13,130 bases of DNA. It comes from CAZBRS01 sp964494475. GTDB lineage: Bacteria; Myxococcota_A; UBA9042; CAZBRS01. Below, piece after piece: positions 7,593 through 13,130 of the stretch. Made by a program: the position numbers and the translations under genes. The stretch's first letter is position 1. Each line of letters starts with the position of its first letter. The DNA is taken from the NCBI GenBank assembly GCA_964494475.1, contig CAZBRS010000095.1:1-13130 (forward strand), written 5' to 3'. Under the pieces are notes generated by a model. That model did not search any database. It saw only the letters and a list, made by a program, of their open reading frames with translations, and had not been told where the DNA came from.

Positions 7593-9311
7593 CTACTCAC
7601 ACGGCAACGCGGGGTCCTGGCACGTCCCCAGGCAGCAGACGCCTCCGGCGCCGCCGTCCTGGGTGCAGGCCGTCCCCACGGGGATCGAGACCTCGGCGGC
7701 CAGGCACAGGCCGGCCTCCCAGCCGCAGCGCGCGGTGCACTGCGCGGCGTCGTCGCCGCCACACTGGGAGCTGGCCGAGCAGTCCTTGCGGAAGCCGAGC
7801 GAGTTGTCCCAGTTGGGGGTCTCCTGGACGCCCTCCTTGTTCGACTGGTTGCCCACCTTGAAGGTGAAGATGTTCTCGGCCGTGATGAAGGGATTGGGCA
7901 ACAGCTTGAGGTTGCCGTAGGCGGCGAAGGCGCGGCCCACGGGCGTGCCGGACGGCCAGGGCAGGTCGAGCGAGACGACGTCGCTCTCGACCATCAGCCG
8001 CCACTTGCCGAGGAAGGCGTAGCGGGCGCGGTCGAGGCCGGAGCGGAGCGCCTCTTCGAACTCGGTCGAGCCCATGTCGCCGCGGTTCACGAAGGTGTAG
8101 GTGCCGTCGGTCAGGCAGGCCACCTCGGCCTGGGCCTGGTCGCGCGACGGGTAGCCCTTGGCCTGGTACTGCACGAAGTGCACGTGTACGGGGAGCTCGC
8201 CGGTGTCGCCGTCGAGCAGCCCGATCACGTCGGAGAGATCGCGGTCGCCGCAGGGCGCCCCACCCACGAAGTGCTCGCTGTTCGGGTTGCAGGTGTCCGG
8301 GCCGTCGTTCAGCACCACGATGTGCTTGGCGGCCAGCTCGGTCTCGGCCTGCAGGAACTCGACCGCGTTGTACAGGGCCTCCCACAGCGGGGTGCGACCG
8401 CCCTCGTTGCCGGGCAGATCGTTCAGGCCCTTGGTCACCCAGTCGCGCCGGGTGACGAAGCAGTCTTTCATGGTGGGGTTCTCGAGCTCGACGGCCGAGC
8501 AGAGCAGCTTGTTCTTGAGCTCTTCGTTGTAGCTCATGACCAGCAACTTGTCGGTCTTGTTGAGGCCCGAGATGAAACTCTGCAACGCGGTCTGGCGGAA
8601 GTGCTTCTTGTCGGAGGCCAGGCGCTCGAGCACGCCCGGATCAGCCTGCTCCTGCTGCCACTTGGTGATGGCCAGGTTGGCGGCGTTGTAGTCCATCTCG
8701 TAGTGCTGGTCGGGCTTGCTGGCGTCGGGCGGATCGACGGCGGGGTTCGGCTGCACGAAGCCGCTGACCGAGCCCGACTGATCGACCAGCACGACCACGC
8801 CCACGCCCACGCCCTCGCCGCCGCCCCAGGCCTCGAAGCGGTCGGCGAACTTGACGTGCCCCACCTTGACGATCTGGCTGTTGGGAGCCATCAGGTCGGT
8901 GCCGGCCTCGCACTCGCGGCTGAGCGCGGGGCTGGCCTGCTTGACGCAGTCGATGGTCATCTTGACGTTCTCGACCGTCAGGTCGCCTTCGTCGACGATC
9001 TGGCGGTTGATGTCGTCGCCAAGCTGGATGCTCTTGTCCTTGTCGAAGACCGTCTGGCCCTGCTCTTTGCGCTCGGTCGAGATGAACTGCAGGTCGACCG
9101 CGAGGCCGTCGAGCTTTTGCCCGGCAGCCAGGTCGGACGTGCGGCACATGCGCTCGAACGCGTCGCCGTTCTTGACCACCGGCACGGCGCCGAGGATCTG
9201 CGCGTTGTAGAAGTAGATCTTCGGCGCGTTGATCTTGGCGGCCGTGTTGCAGCCGGCGCCAAGACCGAAGATGAGCCCGCCGAGGGCTGCGGCGCGGAGA
9301 AGGTGGTTCAT
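7593..9311 (-). CDS. cglB: CglB-like VWA-domain surface adhesin lipoprotein
   Basis: Seen: 572 residues. A lipoprotein-like signal ends at Cys21 (LGAGC; Gly at -3 is atypical, so processing is likely but not certain). The VWA domain (about 168-435) carries a complete metal-ion-dependent adhesion site: DQSGS with Asp177, Ser179 and Ser181, then Thr307 in GGRTPLW, and Asp336 in VVLNDGPD. Eighteen further cysteines are present, ten of them packed into 511-571, so disulfide bonding outside the cytoplasm is likely. The ATG at 9311 has GGGGAGGA four bases upstream; an in-frame GTG at 9419 would place about 36 unrelated residues before the signal. Known: CglB of M. xanthus is a cysteine-rich VWA outer-membrane lipoprotein, the integrin-like adhesin of the Agl-Glt gliding machinery, about 416 residues. 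Inferred: the same role, supported by position at the head of a Glt-type operon. A generic VWA lipoprotein is the main alternative; the protein is clearly longer than CglB. Confidence 0.65.
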   Translation of the reverse strand: MNHLLRAAALGGLIFGLGAGCNTAAKINAPKIYFYNAQILGAVPVVKNGDAFERMCRTSDLAAGQKLDGLAVDLQFISTERKEQGQTVFDKDKSIQLGDDINRQIVDEGDLTVENVKMTIDCVKQASPALSRECEAGTDLMAPNSQIVKVGHVKFADRFEAWGGGEGVGVGVVVLVDQSGSVSGFVQPNPAVDPPDASKPDQHYEMDYNAANLAITKWQQEQADPGVLERLASDKKHFRQTALQSFISGLNKTDKLLVMSYNEELKNKLLCSAVELENPTMKDCFVTRRDWVTKGLNDLPGNEGGRTPLWEALYNAVEFLQAETELAAKHIVVLNDGPDTCNPNSEHFVGGAPCGDRDLSDVIGLLDGDTGELPVHVHFVQYQAKGYPSRDQAQAEVACLTDGTYTFVNRGDMGSTEFEEALRSGLDRARYAFLGKWRLMVESDVVSLDLPWPSGTPVGRAFAAYGNLKLLPNPFITAENIFTFKVGNQSNKEGVQETPNWDNSLGFRKDCSASSQCGGDDAAQCTARCGWEAGLCLAAEVSIPVGTACTQDGGAGGVCCLGTCQDPALPCE

Positions 9312-9314
9312 TCG

Positions 9315-9322
9315 TCCTCCCC
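9315..9322 (-). promoter_or_regulatory. Ribosome-binding site of cglB
   Basis: GGGGAGGA on the minus strand, with GGAGG four bases before the ATG at 9311. It fixes the start there, where the lipoprotein signal also begins, rather than at the in-frame GTG at 9419. Confidence 0.7.
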
Positions 9323-9343
9323 GGAACTGGTGGGACAGGGATG

Positions 9344-9361
9344 CGGCGCACCCGGGCGCCG
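9344..9361 (-). other. GC-only stem-loop at the predicted 5' end of the operon mRNA
   Basis: The arms CGGCGC and GCGCCG pair perfectly (six G-C pairs) around a six-base loop. The hairpin starts about five bases after the predicted transcription start and lies upstream of the ribosome-binding site at 9315-9322. No U-tract follows, so it is not a typical terminator. A 5' stem-loop of this kind can protect mRNA from decay; that role is inferred. Confidence 0.35.
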
Positions 9362-9372
9362 TCAATGGGCAG

Positions 9373-9403
9373 AGTATATTGTCTGAATCGCCGCCGGTGT
9401 CAA
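9373..9403 (-). promoter_or_regulatory. Sigma-70-type promoter of the cglB-glt operon
   Basis: On the minus strand a perfect -35 hexamer TTGACA (9403-9398) is followed after 19 bases by TATACT (9378-9373), a five-of-six match to the -10 consensus. This is a rare AT-rich island in GC-rich DNA, placed in the 104-base gap before the first operon gene. The 19-base spacing is longer than the optimal 17, so the promoter may be weak or need an activator. The predicted start site is near 9366, giving a leader of about 55 bases before the ATG at 9311. Confidence 0.55.
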
Positions 9404-9415
9404 CGCTGGAAACCG

Positions 9416-10732
9416 TCACTCCCGATCGAGGACGACGCTGTCGATCACCTCACCCGACGTCGAGACGGCGTTCACGGTCGCCTGCTCGGGGCCGAGGTCG
9501 ACCGTCAGGTGGTGGTGGGCCGACCGGCGGTACACCAGCTCGGGCAGGTCGTTCGGGCAGCTCTCGTCGGGGTCGAGATCGCCGCCACCGCCGCCGGTCA
9601 CGAACACGTGAACGCGATCGTAGAGCTGGTGCTCGTACTCGTGGGTGTGGCCGGTGAAGACCGCCTGGAAGCCGTGCTCCTGGAGCAGCGGCAGGACCTT
9701 GGTCTGGGTCGCCTTCATGGGCATCCAGGTCTCCTGGCAGGCCGACTGGGGCGGGTAGTGGAAGAACGCGAAGCGCCAGCGGGCGGCCTGGGCGGCCTCC
9801 GAGGCGACCTGGGCCTCGAGCCAGTCCCAGAGCGGGGGCTCGGTCGCGCCACCCAGGGGGAAGAAGAAGTGGCCGCCGTCGAGCGTGTTGTCGAGCGCGA
9901 TGAAGAAGGCGTCGCCGTACGAGAACGAGTAGGCGGCCTCGGAGAGCGGCACGCCCGGATCGGCCGGAAACGCGAAGTAATCGCGGAAGTTCTGGAGCTG
10001 ATCGACGAGCTCCTTCCAGTCGTGGTTGCCGGGCGCCGCGAAAGTGGGCACGTAGTGGCTGCGTTGTCGGGCCGGCTCGAAAAACTCGGTGACGTACGAC
10101 TCCCGGTCGGCCCCGTAGCCCACGACGTCGCCCGCGTGCAGCACGAGCGCGGGCCGACTCGCCCGCATGCTCTCGGCGACCTCGGCGTGCGCCGTGAAGT
10201 TGGTCTGCGTGTCGCCGTACACCGCGAACCGGAGCGGCCGCCCCGGCAGCGGCGCCGTCGCGAAGGTGAGGTCGCCGGTGCACGTGCCGCCGGTGCAGGC
10301 GCGGTAGTGGTAGAGGGTCTCCGGCTCCAGCCCGCCCACCCAGACCTCGTGCAACGGCACGTCGGCCGGCCCCTCGGCGCGGCCGCCGTAGCTCGCGTCG
10401 CGGCCGTACTCGACCACCGAGTCGCCGGGCTCCGCCGTCTGCCACGACACCGCGACGGTCGTGGTCGTCGTCGCGCCCAGCCACGGCCCGGCGTGGAACG
10501 TCAGGTCCGCCGGGCCGCTCGGGATCTCGTAGGGCCCGGTCGGCCGCGGAAGGTCGGCGACCGCGTCGGGAGACTGCTCGTCGAGCGCGACGTCGGGCGC
10601 GGACGGCGCGTCCGACGTCGGGTCCTCCGTCGGATCGCCCGGCTCGTCTCCCGAATCGCGCGCGCCCGCGCAGCCCATCGCCAGGGCTGCGATCAGCGCC
10701 AAGCCCGCCCACGCCCACCGCGCGCAACGCAT
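9416..10732 (-). CDS. Purple-acid-phosphatase-like metallophosphoesterase lipoprotein
   Basis: Seen: 438 residues. A lipoprotein signal ends at Cys21 (LAMGC). An acidic, Pro/Asp-rich linker (25-65) tethers a fibronectin-III-like PAP N-terminal domain (about 75-160, VAVSWQT ... VVEYG), then the catalytic domain. The dinuclear-metal motifs are all present: GDTQ (173-176), GDVV (201-204), GNHD (235-238), His325 in FHYPP, and GHTHEYEH (361-368). Known: this set defines calcineurin-like phosphoesterases; the Fn3-plus-phosphoesterase layout is that of purple acid phosphatases, which hydrolyse phosphomonoesters. Inferred: a cell-surface or periplasmic phosphatase; substrate unknown. Start choice is uncertain. 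The ATG at 10732 begins a clean lipoprotein signal and the codons downstream look coding. An in-frame ATG at 10813 has a better ribosome-binding site, but its 27 extra residues have untypical codons and would precede the signal peptide. No terminator separates it from the operon downstream, though a promoter does. Confidence 0.85.
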   Translation of the reverse strand: MRCARWAWAGLALIAALAMGCAGARDSGDEPGDPTEDPTSDAPSAPDVALDEQSPDAVADLPRPTGPYEIPSGPADLTFHAGPWLGATTTTTVAVSWQTAEPGDSVVEYGRDASYGGRAEGPADVPLHEVWVGGLEPETLYHYRACTGGTCTGDLTFATAPLPGRPLRFAVYGDTQTNFTAHAEVAESMRASRPALVLHAGDVVGYGADRESYVTEFFEPARQRSHYVPTFAAPGNHDWKELVDQLQNFRDYFAFPADPGVPLSEAAYSFSYGDAFFIALDNTLDGGHFFFPLGGATEPPLWDWLEAQVASEAAQAARWRFAFFHYPPQSACQETWMPMKATQTKVLPLLQEHGFQAVFTGHTHEYEHQLYDRVHVFVTGGGGGDLDPDESCPNDLPELVYRRSAHHHLTVDLGPEQATVNAVSTSGEVIDSVVLDRE

Positions 10733-10746
10733 TCCACCACCCGCCT

Positions 10747-10792
10747 CGCCCCTCGGGGCGTCGTTCGTGTTCCTGTCTGGCCGTGCCACAGG
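10747..10792 (-). other. Two inverted repeats in the phosphoesterase leader
   Basis: CGCCCCGAGGGGCG (10760-10747) is a 14-base palindrome with six-base arms. Upstream of it, CCTGTGGC and GCC-AG-ACAGG (10792-10772) can form an eight-pair stem with a two-base bulge and a three-base loop. Both lie between a strong ribosome-binding site with ATG at 10813 and the chosen start at 10732. Neither is followed by a U-tract, so I do not call a terminator. A role in translation is possible but unproven. Confidence 0.25.
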
Positions 10793-10882
10793 AAACCCCG
10801 ACGCGCAAGACATTTCGCGCACCTCCCTCCGTCGAGGACTCGAAGGTCGGTCGCACCGGCCCGGACGAGATCCCCCCGGCGT

Positions 10883-11431
10883 TCAGTGCTCCGGGCGCAG
10901 GACGCGCTCGGTCCAGGCCAGCACGATGCTGCTGAAGAGGAAGACCACGTGGATGACGACCTGCCACAGGACCATGGGGTGGCCCCCTTTCGTCATCACG
11001 GACTCCATGTTGATGAAGGTCTGCAGCAGGTGGATGCCCGAGACCCCGACCAGGGAGCCGGCCAGCTTGACCTTGAGCGTGCCCGCGTTGATGTGGTCGA
11101 GCCAGTCCGGCTTGTCGACGTGGCTGTCGAGGTCGAGCCGGCTGACGAAGGTGGCGTAGCCGCCGATGACCACCATGGTCAGCAGGTTGACCACCATGAT
11201 GATGTCGATGAGCGACAGCACGCCCAGCATGACCTGCGTCTCGCTGAGGCTCGCCAGGTCCCACGTGAGGTGCGCCAGGTGCTCGAGGAACTTGATGGCG
11301 TACAGCACGCCGGCCACGATCAGCCCCACGTAGAGGGGTGCCTGCACCCAGCGGCTGGCGAAGATCAGGCGCTCGATCAGCCTTTCGGGGTGCAGGGCGG
11401 GCCGGTCGGATCGGGGGGTGGGCTCGCTCAT
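10883..11431 (-). CDS. yqhA: YqhA/UPF0114 family integral membrane protein
   Basis: Seen: 182 residues with four predicted membrane helices at about 31-49, 68-95, 119-140 and 152-173. Segments closely resemble E. coli YqhA as I remember it: FASRWVQAPLYVGL near the start, LSLIDIIMVVNLLTMVVIGG in the second helix followed by YATFVSRLD, then a loop ending DWLDHINAGTLKVKLA and SGIHLLQTF in the third. Length is close to the family norm (about 165), with a slightly longer N-terminus. The ATG at 11431 has GAGAGG eight bases upstream. Known: UPF0114 is a widespread inner-membrane family with no firmly established function that I can state. Neighbours are in the same direction but separated by 103 and 150 bases, so it may be transcribed alone. 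There is no obvious link with the gliding-type operon. Confidence 0.9.
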   Translation of the reverse strand: MSEPTPRSDRPALHPERLIERLIFASRWVQAPLYVGLIVAGVLYAIKFLEHLAHLTWDLASLSETQVMLGVLSLIDIIMVVNLLTMVVIGGYATFVSRLDLDSHVDKPDWLDHINAGTLKVKLAGSLVGVSGIHLLQTFINMESVMTKGGHPMVLWQVVIHVVFLFSSIVLAWTERVLRPEH

Positions 11432-11534
11432 GGATCGGGCCTCTCGCGGGGCGTTGGCTGATAAACAGAGGGGCTCTGCAGACCGTTCGTCAAGTCCGTA
11501 GACATCAAGGTGGCGAGTCCCCTCGGGAAGGGCG

Positions 11535-13130
11535 TCAATCCCCCGCCGGTTCGGTGCCCGGCGTCGTGGCCGTCTGGTGCCAGCGGAAGTTGTCGAGCAG
11601 CACCTCGGAGTCGTAGATGCCGTCGCTGGTGTCGTGCACGTGGAAGACCAGGGTGAACACCTCGCCGGGCTGGACGGGCCACGAGGTGGTGAGCCAGCCG
11701 GTGGACGAGCCCGTGCCGTCGCCGTCGCCGAAGGCGCCGCCGGCGCACGAATAGCCGGTTCCCGAGAGGTCGGTGGTCGCCTTGCCGTCGGGGCAGCCCT
11801 GGTACCAGCAGCACTCCGACAGCGCCGTGTTGATGGCGATGTAGCAGCAGGCGCCCGAGGCCAGGGGGCAGTTGGGGCCCGCCAGGTCGACGTAGTCGCC
11901 CGGATCGCGGCAATCGGTGAAGTTGATGACGCGCTTCTCGCCCGCGGTGGTCAGCGGCGCCTGCATCAGGATGTAGAACTTGTCGTTGTACTGGGTGCCG
12001 ACGTACTCGTCGTACTCCTCCGAGAAGAACACGTAGTCGAGGGAGAAGCCCTTGGCGGTGGAGGGCGCCGTGAGGGTCACCGTCCACTCGGCCACGTCGT
12101 AGCAGGCGTCGGAGCTGGAGTAGGGGTCCGACCACGTGCCGCCGCCGCCCAGATCGGTGGAGTGGAAGGCGCCGGAGGCCGGGCCGGTGGCCAGCAGGGC
12201 GTAGGACGGGCCCGCCTTGGGGGCCAGGTCGTTGCCGGCGTCGCCGAAGTGCGAGGACGCCTTCCAGGCGCCGTCGAGGTCGTCTCCCGAGGGGGAGGTC
12301 ACCGCCTGGGCCCCCAGGGCGCCCGGGCTGCACGCCAACTCGGCGGCGCAGGCCATGGCGGGCAACGTCGCGCCCGTGGCGGGAGTGCAGGCGCAGCCGA
12401 CCTCGTCCACCTGGCCGTCGCAGTCGTCGTCCTGGCCGTCGTCGGGCTCCTCGAGGGCGGACGGGTTGCTCGTGGCCGCGAAGTCGTTGCAGTCGCCCGC
12501 GTCGGGCGTGAAGCCGTCACCGTCCTGGTCCAGGGCCGAGTCGGGCGGCTCGTCGGTGGCGCCGTCGCAGTCGTCGTCCGCGTCGTTGCCCGGGGCCTCG
12601 CTGGCGCCCGGGGCCACCTGGGAGGCCGTGTCGTCGCAGTCGAGGGCCGCGCACCAGCCGTCGGCGTCGGCGTCGGGGCAGTCGGGGGGCACGGGAGGGG
12701 CGAACCACGAGCCGCACTTGCTGATGCCCATGGTGTCGAAGATGCCCTCGAACGCCGCGAGCAGCGACGCCAGGTCGCTGGCGGGCACGTGGGTGGCGAA
12801 GCCGGTGCCGCCGTGCATGGCGACGGCGTCCAGCTCTTCGAAACCGTCGGCCAGGTTGAAGCCGATGGCGAACGTCTTGACCCCGAACTGGGCGGCGAGC
12901 CCGGCGACGAGCTCGGCCAGGGGTCCGGTGGCGGCCTTGGGGTTCAGCGGGTTGAAGCAGGAGTCCTGGCCGTCGGACAGGAGCACCACGTAGCTCGGGT
13001 ACTGGTGGTTCTTGAGCGGCCCGTCGACGGGGTAGTGGTTCGTCAGGTGGTCGAAGATGCCGAGCAGCGGGGTCAGCACGTACTTCAGGTTGGCCGGGTC
13101 GGCCGACAGCTTGCGCGCCGCGAGGACCTG
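11535..13130 (-). CDS. VWA / MopE-repeat / choice-of-anchor-L surface protein (N-terminus cut by window edge)
   Basis: Seen: 531 residues, open at the upstream edge. Residues 1 to about 135 (counted from the edge) are the C-terminal part of a VWA domain: VVLLSDGQDSC, then KTFAIGF. Two MopE-type acidic metal-binding repeats follow at 152-194 and 201-243, each with DxDxDG ... DC(D/N)D ... DDDCDG ... DE. A domain with the choice-of-anchor-L signature occupies about 265-520: YVFFSEEYDEYVGTQYNDKF at 366-385 and VLLDNFRW near the end. The protein stops soon after, with no sorting tail or membrane helix. Cysteines are abundant throughout, which fits an extracytoplasmic location. Known: MopE-like repeats bind copper or calcium in some proteins, and choice-of-anchor domains are common in secreted proteins of Myxococcota. 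Inferred: an exported, probably adhesive or metal-binding surface protein. The MIDAS DxSxS and any signal peptide would lie upstream of the window. Confidence 0.8.
   Translation of the reverse strand, partial: QVLAARKLSADPANLKYVLTPLLGIFDHLTNHYPVDGPLKNHQYPSYVVLLSDGQDSCFNPLNPKAATGPLAELVAGLAAQFGVKTFAIGFNLADGFEELDAVAMHGGTGFATHVPASDLASLLAAFEGIFDTMGISKCGSWFAPPVPPDCPDADADGWCAALDCDDTASQVAPGASEAPGNDADDDCDGATDEPPDSALDQDGDGFTPDAGDCNDFAATSNPSALEEPDDGQDDDCDGQVDEVGCACTPATGATLPAMACAAELACSPGALGAQAVTSPSGDDLDGAWKASSHFGDAGNDLAPKAGPSYALLATGPASGAFHSTDLGGGGTWSDPYSSSDACYDVAEWTVTLTAPSTAKGFSLDYVFFSEEYDEYVGTQYNDKFYILMQAPLTTAGEKRVINFTDCRDPGDYVDLAGPNCPLASGACCYIAINTALSECCWYQGCPDGKATTDLSGTGYSCAGGAFGDGDGTGSSTGWLTTSWPVQPGEVFTLVFHVHDTSDGIYDSEVLLDNFRWHQTATTPGTEPAGD

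Noticed and set aside
9360..9365. Second TTGACG -35-like box downstream of the called promoter
   Set aside because: No AT-rich -10 lies 16-19 bases further on; the sequence there is ATCCCT.
6948..9386. Plus-strand open frame of 812 codons antisense to cglB and the barrel gene
   Set aside because: Same low-complexity shadow pattern. It crosses the gap and promoter between real genes and shows no domain or signal.
10782..10788. TGGCACG on the minus strand, resembling a sigma-54 -24 element
   Set aside because: The required -12 TTGC is absent at the right distance (GACAG is found there), and the bases belong to a hairpin instead.
10733..10882. Rho-independent terminator after yqhA
   Set aside because: Only short GC-rich stems are present and none is followed by a run of U. 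The other gaps also show no terminator.
9341..11461. Plus-strand open frame of 706 codons opposite the phosphoesterase and yqhA
   Set aside because: It runs across two well-supported minus-strand genes and their gap, is Arg/Gly/Val-rich, and has no recognisable motif.
11432..11534. Possible promoter before yqhA (TTGATG, TTGACG and TTTATC are present)
   Set aside because: No pair has acceptable spacing (TTGACG to TTTATC is 22 bases) and the -10 match is only three of six.
1..13130. tRNA, rRNA, CRISPR, insertion sequence or attachment site
   Set aside because: I saw no direct-repeat arrays, terminal inverted repeats with a transposase, or tRNA-like cloverleaf. Gaps are too short and the coding sequence is continuous.

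Overview
The window is compact, GC-rich bacterial DNA whose codons end almost always in G or C. All eight genes lie on the minus strand, so transcription runs from high to low coordinates. Non-coding gaps are short (the longest is 150 bases). I saw no rRNA, tRNA, CRISPR array or mobile element. The gene content points to Myxococcota or a close relative in the former Deltaproteobacteria: a gliding-motility (Agl-Glt) or spore-coat (Nfs) type envelope complex, several lipoproteins, and a MopE-motif/choice-of-anchor-L surface protein. The species cannot be named from the sequence.

In transcription order: (a) 13130-11535 is the 3' part of a gene for a large secreted protein with a von Willebrand A (VWA) domain, two MopE-type metal-binding repeats and a choice-of-anchor-L domain. 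(b) 11431-10883 is a four-helix YqhA/UPF0114 membrane protein. (c) 10732-9416 is a purple-acid-phosphatase-like metallophosphoesterase lipoprotein. (d) A 104-base gap follows, holding the best promoter in the window (TTGACA - 19 nt - TATACT) and a GC-only stem-loop at the predicted 5' end of the transcript. (e) This promoter heads a five-gene operon, 9311 to beyond position 1: a CglB-like VWA adhesin lipoprotein, a GltA/GltB-type outer-membrane beta-barrel, GltC, GltD and GltE. The last three are joined by 4-base (ATGA) and 1-base (TGATG) stop/start overlaps, which suggests coupled translation.

In Myxococcus xanthus, from memory of the literature, the Glt outer-membrane and periplasmic proteins are split between two loci (gltA/B/C in one, gltD/E and others in another), and the adhesin gene cglB lies elsewhere. 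The Nfs spore-coat paralogues form one contiguous operon. Here the B-C-D-E order is contiguous as in nfs, and the surface adhesin is the first gene. A simple reading is a self-contained trans-envelope unit: a surface adhesin, an outer-membrane barrel, and TPR scaffolds spanning the periplasm, which would be driven by an inner-membrane motor encoded outside the window. This arrangement is the most interesting thing here. The gltC, gltD and gltE names rest on order, length, signal type and TPR content, not on a database search.
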